Below, piece by piece: positions 1 through 8,075 of a DNA stretch of 64,000 nucleotides; positions within the stretch are counted from its first letter, which is position 1, and every line of letters starts with the position of its first letter. The notes under the pieces are model-generated. The model was not told the origin of the DNA. It saw only the letters and a list, made by a program, of their open reading frames with translations, and did no database searches. The position numbers and the translations under genes were made by a program. Origin of the DNA: Bacteroidales bacterium (GTDB lineage Bacteria; Bacteroidota; Bacteroidia; Bacteroidales; UBA3824); NCBI GenBank assembly GCA_017541145.1, contig JAFXZT010000156.1:1-64000 (forward strand), read 5' to 3'.

Positions 1-153
1 ATTTTTCCGCCACGTGGATTGAAACTTTTGCACGGTGATTTTATTTTTCCGCCACGTGGATTGAAACTTTTGCACGTGGGATGTCATTTTTCCGCCACGT
101 GGATTGAAACTTTTGCTCGTGGGATGTCATTTTTCCTCCACGTGGATTGAAAA
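1..153. repeat. 43-bp tandem repeat array, cut by window start
   Basis: Four head-to-tail units start at 1, 43, 86 and 129 (42, 43 and 43 bp apart). Each contains a CCACGTGG palindrome followed by ATTGAAA and a short variable tail. The last unit is partial and has one change (CCTCC for CCGCC). The spacer-like parts are nearly identical between units, so this is not a CRISPR. The left end lies outside the window. The unit resembles the 42-bp array near 13.8-14.4 kb. Confidence 0.85.
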
Positions 154-540
154 TGAATGCAAGGGTTTTACAAGAAGGGATTAGAAAATTAGTTATCTCA
201 ACTTTTGCAAGTGTGTTGTTTAATTTATCACCGAATTAAACTAATTACGCGAATACAAGCAATATGAATAAACATCATTTCTTACGAAACTGAAGTTTTT
301 ATATTATTTGGTGATATCAATTAAAATTATCTTTAATTACATCCTCATTTGCTTAATTATCATTAATCTAACTGTCATTAAATTAATGGTGTATGAGCTG
401 TTTGTATTATATTTTGGTATTAAAAACAGATTCTTCTCCTTTTTTTTATTATTGCGGTGTCGCTTTTTGTGTGTTTTATTATTTATTTGATGTTGTAATA
501 TACAGATAATCAGTAGTATATAAAAAGTTAAAAAAGTAAG
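154..540. other. AT-rich intergenic stretch without recognisable gene
   Basis: The stretch is very AT-rich. The only open frame (308-490, plus) is a hydrophobic low-complexity reading of T-rich DNA with no homology I recognise, so I do not call it a gene. Confidence 0.5.
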
Positions 541-550
541 AATAAAAAAA

Positions 551-573
551 AGCGGAGATTTTTGGTCTCCGCT
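551..573 (-). terminator. Rho-independent terminator
   Basis: AGCGGAGA and TCTCCGCT form an 8-bp stem around a 7-nt loop. On the minus strand it is followed by a run of eight T. It is the second of two terminators reading leftward from the promoter at 1002-1033. Confidence 0.75.
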
Positions 574-672
574 TTACAGCAAAAAATATGTTTAAGTAAA
601 CAAAAAAAGACATGTGGGGATTCACATCCCGATATATAATTATATGGCTAAATATTGAAATCCATAATTTAA

Positions 673-716
673 AAAATTGAGGAGCCCGGAACCCATTACC
701 GGGTCCTCAATTTTTG
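673..716 (-). terminator. Strong hairpin terminator
   Basis: A stem of about 16 bp with a single bulged G pairs AATTGAGGA-CCCGG with CCGGG-TCCTCAATT. Both flanks are homopolymer A or T runs, so it could work in either direction. With the upstream minus-strand promoter it most simply ends a short leftward transcript. Confidence 0.8.
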
Positions 717-995
717 GTTACTAAACATAATAAAACAAATAAATAAAATGTACGCATTTAAACAACCTTCTAAAATGCTTCTAAATCAAAATGGTTCTTT
801 AAATTCTCCATGCTCACCACGGAATTGTTTGTAGTTAAAGGATAAATTTATACAACTTTTTAATCAATAAATAGTCAGTATTTGCGATACTTTATTCTTT
901 AAAAAAAAATCACATTAAATCTTTTTAATAACACATTCCGATTATTATTCTTTGTTTTTATTGTTATATCTTCTTGTGTCCTTTATCTCTTAACT
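674..995 (-). ncRNA. Putative short orphan transcript (sRNA or leader)
   Basis: A canonical promoter at 1002-1033 fires leftward and a strong terminator ends about 320 nt later, with no normal gene between. The transcript contains a 13-codon minus-strand frame (811-769, peptide MENLKNHFDLEAF) and a 16-codon hydrophobic frame further on. It may be a small RNA, a leader peptide unit or a decayed gene. No RNA family was recognised. The extent is inferred from promoter and terminator only. Confidence 0.4.
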
Positions 996-1001
996 ACGAT
1001 A

Positions 1002-1033
1002 CAAAGATATAATGTTTTTTTTTATTGTGCAAA
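1002..1033 (-). promoter_or_regulatory. Canonical Bacteroidetes promoter
   Basis: On the minus strand TTTG (1033-1030) is separated by exactly 20 nt from TATCTTTG (1009-1002), matching TTTG-N19-21-TAnnTTTG. Transcription should start near 995 and run left. No protein gene follows before the terminators at 716-673 and 573-551. Confidence 0.7.
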
Positions 1034-1441
1034 TATTTCTTCAATAAAAATCACTAAGAATGTAAATTTATAATCAGTATAAATAAGAAAATATTATGTT
1101 TTAGCCTTTATAATGATATATTATTATATTTTGGCGGTTTGTGCAGCTGTGATTTATTTGTTTTGTAATTGGCTTTGTATGATATGAAAGAATTGATAAA
1201 TAATTTGATAACTAATAAAATATTTATGCTTCTTTTGCCTCTTTTAATTTGACATCATATTCTTTAGTGTTCTCTTAGTTTCTTTTTCTTGTTATTTTAT
1301 TTTATTTGTTATAATTTCTTTTGTTTCACGCTTTTTTGGATTTTCTTTGTTCGTTCTTTGTTTTATTGACTTGTTGTTTTGTTAAAATATATCATTCATG
1401 ATGTCCTTTCTTTTTGTAATTTCTTTTGTTGGGGTAGGGGC
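1034..1441. other. AT-rich intergenic stretch
   Basis: T-rich low-complexity DNA between the orphan promoter and the terminator of the outer-membrane protein gene. I see no promoter pair, RNA or coding frame. The plus frame at 1398-1607 runs through the terminator and into the 3' end of the next gene, so it is a shadow. Confidence 0.5.
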
Positions 1442-1442
1442 A

Positions 1443-1481
1443 AAAAAAAAACTGTCCGCTCCTAAATCGGTAACGGACAGT
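1443..1481 (-). terminator. Terminator of the outer-membrane protein gene
   Basis: ACTGTCCG (1451-1458) pairs with CGGACAGT (1474-1481). Read on the minus strand it is followed by a run of nine T, 80 nt after the stop codon of the gene at 1560-4022. Confidence 0.85.
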
Positions 1482-1559
1482 CAAATGAAAAAAAAATCTA
1501 ATCTTTGTTATTATACTCTGTTATTTTTTTATATCAGTTTTATGATGAAGTTTTTTAAG

Positions 1560-4022
1560 TTAGTCATCGAATCCGCCGTCCATCTCGCCGCCGGCATCAC
1601 TACCTGAACCGTCCATGTCTTCTCCCGGTTTTCTGTCTTTGTAATTGTTGATTTTGAATGATATACCGATGTTCCAAACGGGTGCTACACGGTAACGCTC
1701 TGTGTACAACCAATATGATGGTGTGTCGGTTGTTTGTTTGCGTTTGTGAGCTCCGGTTATGTCTCTTACGCTGAGTGATACTGTCATTCGTTTTTTCAAT
1801 AGGCTTTGACGTACTGCCAAACCGAGGTCAAAATCGCCTTTGTTGTCGGATATAAGGGTTTTGTTGCTGCCGTTGTATCTGAATGTTAACTGTATTTTGG
1901 TGCTTTTTCCCGGATTGAGCGACAGGGTTTCTTTTGTTCTCCATGTTTGACCGTTGCGGGAGAGGTCTTGTCCGTCGTAAGTACCATTGATATAGTATTT
2001 TCTGAGTTCAAATGTGGCGTTGAATCTTATCCACTTGTTGATGTCGTAGTTGCCGGTGAGTTCCAATCCGAAATTGTTGTTGGTGGAAAGATTTTCAAAT
2101 CTGGAAATAAGTATTCCGGAATTGTCTTTCATTAAGGTACTTACGTTTTCTGTTGCACCCGAAGTATGATTGTAAAATGTTTCCATCGCTAAGAAAAATT
2201 TTTCAAAGTTTAGCTGATAGTTTACTTCCATTACGTCGGTGTATTGAGGTTTTAGGTCGGGATTACCTACGCGGCGTGAATATTCGTCGGAGTATGCGGG
2301 GAACGGGTTGAGAGCCATTTCCCAAGGGCGGCGTATTCTTCGTGAGTATCCTGCTTGTATTGAGTTTTTGCCTCCTACTTGTTTTGAGATGTGGATTGAC
2401 GGGAATATGTCGAATCTGTTGATTTTGTATGTAGTATCTATGAGGTCGTTTTTTGTATCCATCTGACGGTAAGTGTATTCGCCTCTAAGTCCGAGTTGCA
2501 ATCCGAATGTACCGAAAGTGCGTCCGTAGGTGGCGTATACTGATGAAATTGATCTTAGAAATGTTACGTCGTTTGTAAATTCGGGATTGAGATTGTATGC
2601 ATCAGATGCTTGTACGTAATCGTTGAAGTCGTAATCTGTGACAGAATGTGAGTAGTCTTGTTGGAATCCGGCTTCGAATTTGCCGTTGTTTTCTAACGGC
2701 TTGGTATAATCGATGTTGAGTCTTCCACGGTCGGTGTTTTTGTTGTCGTCTATTTGATGACCTGTTCTTTTGGAAGTTTGGATTACATCTTGAGTAAACA
2801 TGTTGTCGGCTTCGCGTTTGTTGTATGAGTAAAAGCCTGTAACATTGATTTTTTGACCTTCTTTGTCAAAATTGTGGGTGTAAGAGAAATTGGTGTTGAT
2901 GTATTTTGAATCGTCATCGTTGTCGGTTTTTGAGGTAACATCTTCGATATCAAATTGTTCTAACTGGTTTACGTATTGAGTCCAGTTGTTGTAGGTATTG
3001 TGACCGTCGGCATCGCCGCCCCATTTGCCGCCTTCTATCGAGAAGTTGAAGATGTTGTTGTCGTCAGCATAATAGTCAAAACCGGTTCTCAGACCCATTC
3101 CGCCGAATTTGTTTTTGTGTACAGCGTTTTGGTTGACATATTTATCAAATTGGTTGTCAACATTTTTTGTGATACGGTTTGATTCTGAGTGAAATTCCAT
3201 TCCTCTTTGGTTGTAGTAACCTCCGATAAAATAGTTAAGTTTGCCTTCACGTTTGTTGAAAAGAAAATCTCCGCCGTAACGTCCTTGGCTGCCGACATTT
3301 GCGTTGATTACACCGTTTACACCTTGTTTTACATTCTTTTTTGTAACAAGATTGATAATACCGGTAGTACCTTCGGGATCGTATTTTGCTGAAGGGTTGG
3401 TAATTATTTCGATGTTTTCAATCATAGCAGCGGGAGTTTGTTTGAGTACGTCGGCAGCGTCGAGAGAAGTTGGTTTGCCGTCGATGAGTACTGTAAAGTT
3501 GCTGCTGCCGCGAAGAGATACATTTCCGTCGATGTCAACGTCTACGCTTGGTACGCCTTCGAGAGCATCGGCTGCGCTACCGTTGTCTGCATTGATATCG
3601 GTGGAAAGGTTTACTACTTTTTTGTCGAGTTGATAACTGATATCTTTTTTCTTGGCAGTAATTTCTACCTCTTCGAGTTGTTGGTCGTTGGTAGAGAGTT
3701 TTATGATTCCGATATTTTTGTTGTGACCGTTCATCTGGATGTCACGGACTTCGGTGGTTTCAAAACCGATGAAACTTGCTTTTAGAAAATATGTACCTGC
3801 CGGAATTTTTTCGATTGTAAATTCTCCTTGAGCATTGGTAATTGTACCGGAAATCAGTGAGTTGTCAATTTGGTTGTAAATAGCTACCGTTGCGTATTCT
3901 ACGGGATTGCCGTCGGTGTCTAATACTTTTCCTGTAAGATTCCCCTTGTCGGTAGGGTCTACCCCTGCGAAAACATTCATGCATATTAGCATTAATGTAA
4001 TCATCGTAAATAATTTCTTCAT
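1560..4022 (-). CDS. Outer membrane beta-barrel protein with CarboxypepD_reg-like and plug domains (TonB-dependent receptor family)
   Basis: 820 residues. A Sec signal peptide covers about residues 1-19 (ends VFAG). A carboxypeptidase-regulatory-like beta-sandwich follows at about 28-115, then a plug domain (SLRGSSNFTVLIDGKPTSL near 170-190) and a large C-terminal barrel of the Bacteroidetes OMP_b-brl_3 type with YSRRIRRPWE near 555. The protein ends in an acidic Asp/Gly-rich tail. It sits in the outer membrane and probably binds or imports a ligand with TonB energy, but no SusD partner is adjacent, so the substrate is unknown. It is transcribed alone and ends at a strong terminator. Family assignment is firm; the specific role is not. 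Confidence 0.88.
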   Translation of the reverse strand: MKKLFTMITLMLICMNVFAGVDPTDKGNLTGKVLDTDGNPVEYATVAIYNQIDNSLISGTITNAQGEFTIEKIPAGTYFLKASFIGFETTEVRDIQMNGHNKNIGIIKLSTNDQQLEEVEITAKKKDISYQLDKKVVNLSTDINADNGSAADALEGVPSVDVDIDGNVSLRGSSNFTVLIDGKPTSLDAADVLKQTPAAMIENIEIITNPSAKYDPEGTTGIINLVTKKNVKQGVNGVINANVGSQGRYGGDFLFNKREGKLNYFIGGYYNQRGMEFHSESNRITKNVDNQFDKYVNQNAVHKNKFGGMGLRTGFDYYADDNNIFNFSIEGGKWGGDADGHNTYNNWTQYVNQLEQFDIEDVTSKTDNDDDSKYINTNFSYTHNFDKEGQKINVTGFYSYNKREADNMFTQDVIQTSKRTGHQIDDNKNTDRGRLNIDYTKPLENNGKFEAGFQQDYSHSVTDYDFNDYVQASDAYNLNPEFTNDVTFLRSISSVYATYGRTFGTFGLQLGLRGEYTYRQMDTKNDLIDTTYKINRFDIFPSIHISKQVGGKNSIQAGYSRRIRRPWEMALNPFPAYSDEYSRRVGNPDLKPQYTDVMEVNYQLNFEKFFLAMETFYNHTSGATENVSTLMKDNSGILISRFENLSTNNNFGLELTGNYDINKWIRFNATFELRKYYINGTYDGQDLSRNGQTWRTKETLSLNPGKSTKIQLTFRYNGSNKTLISDNKGDFDLGLAVRQSLLKKRMTVSLSVRDITGAHKRKQTTDTPSYWLYTERYRVAPVWNIGISFKINNYKDRKPGEDMDGSGSDAGGEMDGGFDD

Positions 4023-4204
4023 TTTTTTGCTGTGAAATGAGTGTTATTTAAATTTAGTTAAGTGATTTTTCATAGATTTTAACTCTTGTTATATCGGATA
4101 GTTTAAATATGATATTGTTAAAAAAATCTAATTTTCGGGTTTGTTATTTGTAAAAATTAAAATTCCAACTATTGTTTGTCATTCTATTTCATCTGATTGC
4201 ATAA

Positions 4205-4238
4205 AAAAAGACCGATACGTTTTTTGTACCGGTCTTAA
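4205..4238 (-). terminator. Terminator after the FAH-family gene
   Basis: AAGACCGATAC (4208-4218) pairs with GTACCGGTCTT (4226-4236) with one mismatch. It is followed on the minus strand by TTTTTTTAT. It ends the two-gene minus operon 6568-4260. Confidence 0.8.
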
Positions 4239-4259
4239 TGATATTTGTTAACAACTTTT

Positions 4260-4871
4260 TTATTTTACATGGATATCCAAAACTTGTTGATCTTTGATAA
4301 AACCTTCGAGATGATCTCCGATATTGAGTTTTCCCACGCCTTCAGGAGTTCCTGTCATGATTAAATCTCCGACTTTTAGAGTTACAAATTGTGAGATATA
4401 GGATACAATCTTGTCACAATTGAAAATCATGTTTTTGGTATTTCCGTGTTGAACTTCATTTCCGTTGATTTTCAGAGAGAAATCGATGTCGTTGATTGTG
4501 TCGTAATTGTTTTTGTCAACAAAATCGCCCATTGGTGCTGACGAATCGAATCCTTTGCACAGAAACCACGGAAGTCCTTTTTGTCGCGCTTCGTTCTGAA
4601 GGTCTCTTGCCGTGATATCCAAACCTACAGTAATTTGGTCGTAGTATCGTGATGCAAATTTTTCGTCGATACATTTTCCCATTTTACTGATTTTCAATAC
4701 GAGTTCTGTTTCGTATTCTATTTGGTTTGAAAAATCTGGGATGTAGAAATCATAATGGTTTCTCAGCAGAGCGGTTTCGGGTTTTAAGAACATCACCGGA
4801 GCTGCTTCTGCGTTCATTTTGATTTCTTCGTTGTGTTTTTTGTAATTTGCTGCAATGCAAAATATTTTCAT
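4260..4871 (-). CDS. Fumarylacetoacetate hydrolase (FAH) family protein
   Basis: 203 residues, the usual length for short YcgM-like members of the FAH family. Visible signatures are the metal-binding YETELVLK segment near residues 51-58, GLDITARDLQ near 88-97 and the C-terminal MTGTPEGVG loop near 172-180. Family members act on C-C bonds of acylpyruvates or decarboxylate oxaloacetate with a divalent metal in the cytoplasm. The exact substrate cannot be read from sequence. The start codon lies 11 nt after the stop of the upstream minus gene, so the two are probably co-transcribed, although their functions look unrelated. Confidence 0.88.
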   Translation of the reverse strand: MKIFCIAANYKKHNEEIKMNAEAAPVMFLKPETALLRNHYDFYIPDFSNQIEYETELVLKISKMGKCIDEKFASRYYDQITVGLDITARDLQNEARQKGLPWFLCKGFDSSAPMGDFVDKNNYDTINDIDFSLKINGNEVQHGNTKNMIFNCDKIVSYISQFVTLKVGDLIMTGTPEGVGKLNIGDHLEGFIKDQQVLDIHVK

Positions 4872-4882
4872 TTTTACTAAAT

Positions 4883-6568
4883 TTATTCAACCGTATGTTT
4901 GCAAACTATAATTTTCTGACCTTTTGAAATCTTACCTGATTTGTCGGTTCTTACGCCTTTGTCGATGATTGTAACATTGTAGCTAAGCGGCTGTTCTACA
5001 CGTTCTCTCCATTTGAAACAATCTATTTTTATAGTGTAAGTTCCCGGACTTGGTTTGTTCCAATAGATATTTTCTTGAGGTCTGTTTGTAGTACCGAACA
5101 ATGCGTTGGCATCAATATCAAGAGTTCCGCGACCGCCGCCGCAATTGCCGCTACGTTTTGAGAAGTAAATCTCGTTGCCGCACGGATCTATTACGTGAAG
5201 GTCTAAGTCGGTTTTGGAATACCATTGAAGATTGATACGTAAATCACCGCTTTGACCCTTTAAGTCTGACGGGTTGTTGTTTACCGGTGGAGGAGGAGTT
5301 GGTCTGGGCTCTTCTTTTTCCTTCAACGGTATCGTTCTGGATTCCTGAGTGTTAAGCTCTGAAAATTTTTTGTTTTTAACCTTTGTAGAATTTGTTTCGT
5401 AACCGGTTTTGGATGCTACGATAGAAATTTGGTCGTTGACTCCGATATTGCTTACTACAAATTCACCTTTTGAATTGCTGGTTTCGGTTGCAATTGGTGC
5501 ACCGTTTTTGTAAATAATATTTTTAACGCCTTCCAACGGGTTTGTTCCGTCGGTATCGATGAATACAAGTGTTTTGGTAATCGGACGCAGATACATCGTG
5601 CGTTTGTCTTCGCTCAGTGACATAAATTGTTGAACTGTATAGCCTTCAAGTGTTGTATCAGCATATCCCGATTTGCTTGCTTTGAAAGATATTTGTTGTA
5701 CAACTCTCAACGAATCAAAACTTCCTACGCCCACACCGTTGGTATTGGTTTTTAGAGTTTGAGTTTGTCCCGAGATATTTAATGTTACAGTAGCTCCGGC
5801 AAGTAATGTTTTGGTTTTCAAGTCCTTTACAATTACTTTTACATTACCTTTCATTGGTTTGAGATGCAAAGTTCTTTCGTTTTCGCTCATGTTGTTGAGG
5901 TCAAACAAAGAAGCTTCTATCGTATCGTTCAAATAACCATCTTTGCTTGCTACAGCTTTGATACTTCCGCAAAGCGGCATTCTTTCAATATCAAACATCC
6001 CGGCTACATCGGTTTGAGTTTCTGTGCTGACATCGTTGCCGTTAACAATGCTGATAATCTGAACATTGGCTTCCGGTATAGGTTGATTGTCATCATCGTC
6101 AACCACTTTGATTGCAGCTACGCAAGTTTTTGCCGGAACAGTAATTTTTTTGTAATTGTCAGTAGGAAATTTTGCGTAAGATTCTTTACCATTAAGCAAT
6201 TCGTAGCAACCGTCGGCACAGGATAATGAGAGGGAATCGATGTAAGTGCCGAAAAGTTTGTACCATAGCGGCATTTTTGCATCGTTGATTACAAAATTGC
6301 CGTCAGTATCGGTGGAATCGGTTTTAGTAAGATAGTCGGTACTTCCGAAAGTTCCTATCATCGGATATGTTACCTCGGCGGGAGCTTTCGCAAGTGCGAT
6401 GCCGGTTCCTTCTGACGTGAAATTTACGAAGATATCCCTTTTTACCGGTATCAGTAATATCAATGGAAGTAAAAATAATAAAATCCACCACGGAAATTTT
6501 TTCTTTTTTACTACCAATACTACATCTTCTCCGTTTTCCTGATTTGTTACAGTTACTGATTTGCCCAT
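4883..6568 (-). CDS. Membrane-anchored protein with CarboxypepD_reg-like repeats and a C-terminal YfaP/DUF2135-like domain
   Basis: 561 residues. A short cytoplasmic N-terminus is followed by one membrane helix at about residues 26-42 (PWWILLFLLPLILLIPV). The exported part has three to four related beta-sandwich repeats, each with a core like AGATVTLNISGQTQTLKTN and ending in a near-identical linker such as MSENERTLHLKPM or LSEDKRTMYLRP. The C-terminal domain begins near residue 440 and carries TDLDLHVIDPCGNEI and GTLDIDAN, typical of YfaP-like (DUF2135) domains. No catalytic residues are evident. It is probably a cell-surface or periplasmic binding protein, but the ligand is unknown. The downstream FAH-family gene is 11 nt away. 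Confidence 0.7.
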   Translation of the reverse strand: MGKSVTVTNQENGEDVVLVVKKKKFPWWILLFLLPLILLIPVKRDIFVNFTSEGTGIALAKAPAEVTYPMIGTFGSTDYLTKTDSTDTDGNFVINDAKMPLWYKLFGTYIDSLSLSCADGCYELLNGKESYAKFPTDNYKKITVPAKTCVAAIKVVDDDDNQPIPEANVQIISIVNGNDVSTETQTDVAGMFDIERMPLCGSIKAVASKDGYLNDTIEASLFDLNNMSENERTLHLKPMKGNVKVIVKDLKTKTLLAGATVTLNISGQTQTLKTNTNGVGVGSFDSLRVVQQISFKASKSGYADTTLEGYTVQQFMSLSEDKRTMYLRPITKTLVFIDTDGTNPLEGVKNIIYKNGAPIATETSNSKGEFVVSNIGVNDQISIVASKTGYETNSTKVKNKKFSELNTQESRTIPLKEKEEPRPTPPPPVNNNPSDLKGQSGDLRINLQWYSKTDLDLHVIDPCGNEIYFSKRSGNCGGGRGTLDIDANALFGTTNRPQENIYWNKPSPGTYTIKIDCFKWRERVEQPLSYNVTIIDKGVRTDKSGKISKGQKIIVCKHTVE

Positions 6569-6617
6569 AGTTTTTGGATTTTTTTAGAGTTTGTAAATGA
6601 TGTTTCTTAATAAAAAC

Positions 6618-6672
6618 GCTGATTAAACAGTGGTCGTATTATTTTTTTGTTACAACATTCTGTTTAATCAGC
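6618..6672 (-). terminator. 13-bp perfect inverted repeat, terminator of ROK kinase gene
   Basis: GCTGATTAAACAG (6618-6630) and CTGTTTAATCAGC (6660-6672) are perfect complements around a 29-nt loop. Read on the minus strand it is followed by GTTTTTATT. It lies 30 nt downstream of the kinase stop codon. Confidence 0.7.
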
Positions 6673-6702
6673 AGCTTTTTGATTGTTACGTGAAAAAAAA
6701 GA

Positions 6703-7644
6703 TTACATCACCAAAGCCGAAGCTCCGAGAACAGCGATGTTGGTTCCTAACAATGCTGACGGTAATACTTTTACTTTGTTTTTGAATACCGGAAGCATAT
6801 ATTTTTCCATGTAATTTTTAGTAGCGTCAATAATAAGTTCCTTTGCATTGGCAAGACCTCCGAAAATAAAAATAGCTTCGGGACTAATAACAGTACAAAG
6901 GTCAGCGAGTTTTCTACCGAGAATATCAGCAGTGATATCAAAAGCCTTGAGAGCAAGATCGTCGCCTTGAGTAGCAAAAGTATAAATATCTTTGCTGGTA
7001 AGTTCATTAAACGGTATATCTCTCATCTTGGAAGTTACATTATAAGTGCTCATTAGTTCAAAAGCAGTTCTCTTGATACCGGTAGCCGAAGCGTATGTTT
7101 CCAAACATCCGAGACGTCCGCAGCCGCATTGTCTACCGCCGACAATTGCAGTAGTATGTCCGAACTCGCCGGCAAAACCGTCAGCACCGTAAACCAAATT
7201 GCCGTTTACAACAACGCCTGAGCCTAAGCCGGTTCCCAAAGTAATCATCACAAAATTTTTCATACCTTTGGCACCGCCGTAAACCATCTCGCCGATTGTT
7301 GCGGCTTTGGCATCGTTCGTAACAACTATTTTGCAATCAAAATGTCTTTTCAGTTCGTCGGCAAGCATTACCTTACCTTTCCAAGGAAGGTTGGGAGCCA
7401 TTTCGATTGTTCCGCTATAATAATTTCCGTTAGGAACGCCGATACCGATACCTTTCAGATTATGTTCACCGACTTTTAACAACAATTCTTTGATATTAGA
7501 TGCCAATGCCGAGATATAATCTCCCAATTCAATATAATTTTGAGTAGAAATAGATGCTTCTGCTAAAATTTTAGCATCTTCAGTTACAACTCCCATAACA
7601 GTGTTGGTACCGCCAATATCGATACCGACAGCTACATTTCTCAT
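6703..7644 (-). CDS. ROK family sugar kinase (glucokinase-like)
   Basis: 313 residues. The N-terminal phosphate-binding loop GIDIGGTNTVMGVV is at residues 8-21. A second nucleotide-binding motif, TLGTGLGSGVVVNG, is near 134-147. The ROK zinc-binding motif CGCGRLGCLE lies near 173-182 with the conserved upstream EFGHTT. These are the marks of ROK kinases that phosphorylate glucose or related hexoses with ATP in the cytoplasm. Glucose specificity is likely but not proven, since N-acetylhexosamine and fructokinase members share the motifs. The gene stands alone with its own promoter box and terminator. Confidence 0.9.
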   Translation of the reverse strand: MRNVAVGIDIGGTNTVMGVVTEDAKILAEASISTQNYIELGDYISALASNIKELLLKVGEHNLKGIGIGVPNGNYYSGTIEMAPNLPWKGKVMLADELKRHFDCKIVVTNDAKAATIGEMVYGGAKGMKNFVMITLGTGLGSGVVVNGNLVYGADGFAGEFGHTTAIVGGRQCGCGRLGCLETYASATGIKRTAFELMSTYNVTSKMRDIPFNELTSKDIYTFATQGDDLALKAFDITADILGRKLADLCTVISPEAIFIFGGLANAKELIIDATKNYMEKYMLPVFKNKVKVLPSALLGTNIAVLGASALVM

Positions 7645-7720
7645 AATAAATCTGTAATTTAATTAAGTTTGATAATAAAAATCAATTGTCTTTTCAAATA
7701 AAAACATTACAATTGTACCG

Positions 7721-7728
7721 CAAATATA
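7721..7728 (-). promoter_or_regulatory. -7 box of the ROK kinase promoter
   Basis: TATATTTG on the minus strand (7728-7721) matches TAnnTTTG, 77 nt upstream of the kinase start. I see no good -33 TTTG at the expected distance. Confidence 0.45.
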
Positions 7729-7789
7729 AATTAATTTTAGTAATATTTGTATGCATATTTATGGAAAAATTAAAAATTAATATCTAATA

Positions 7790-7821
7790 TTTGGTGGAGA
7801 TAATAAAAAGTTGTAGCTTTG
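7790..7821 (+). promoter_or_regulatory. Canonical promoter of the ECF sigma-factor leader
   Basis: TTTG (7790-7793), 20 nt, TAGCTTTG (7814-7821): an exact match to the Bacteroidetes promoter. Transcription should start near 7828, giving a leader of about 248 nt before the ATG at 8076. Confidence 0.75.
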
Positions 7822-7929
7822 TCCTGTGATAAATTTTAATACTTTTTAACAATACAATACGCAACCTTTTGGATTTTTGAACGTATAAGGGTATTAAAAT
7901 AATTATTTAAACTTTTCAAAGATGAAAGT

Positions 7930-7967
7930 TACCTAAAAGTTGTGAAAAAAAGTTTAGGTATTTTTAT
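7930..7967 (+). terminator. Hairpin plus T-run inside the sigma-factor leader (possible attenuator)
   Basis: TACCTAAA (7930-7937) pairs with TTTAGGTA (7953-7960), followed directly by TTTTTATT. It lies about 100 nt after the predicted transcription start and 108 nt before the sigma-factor ATG. It could stop most transcripts early or end a separate small RNA. Confidence 0.5.
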
Positions 7968-8020
7968 TCATTTTTGAAAATTACAGTCAACAAATAAGTA
8001 TTAACCAATTAAAAATTTTT

Positions 8021-8027
8021 AAGGAGG
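8021..8027 (+). promoter_or_regulatory. AAGGAGG element in leader without a nearby start codon
   Basis: A perfect anti-Shine-Dalgarno complement sits 48 nt upstream of the ATG at 8076, with no ATG, GTG or TTG 4-12 nt downstream. It is therefore not an ordinary ribosome-binding site for the sigma-factor gene. Its role is unknown. Confidence 0.4.
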
Positions 8028-8075
8028 ACCGCCTATAAGGAAGAGAGCTACACTAAACTTTAAAAACATAATAAT

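Noticed and set aside
1..153. CRISPR array (GTGGATTGAAAC-like repeat ends)
   Set aside because: The DNA between the shared phrases is itself almost identical from unit to unit, so there are no spacers, and no cas gene is visible. It is a tandem repeat.
308..490. 60-residue hydrophobic ORF
   Set aside because: Reads through T-rich low-complexity DNA, with no promoter or recognisable motif.
1398..1607. 69-residue ORF
   Set aside because: Crosses the terminator and the 3' end of the outer-membrane protein gene on the opposite strand.
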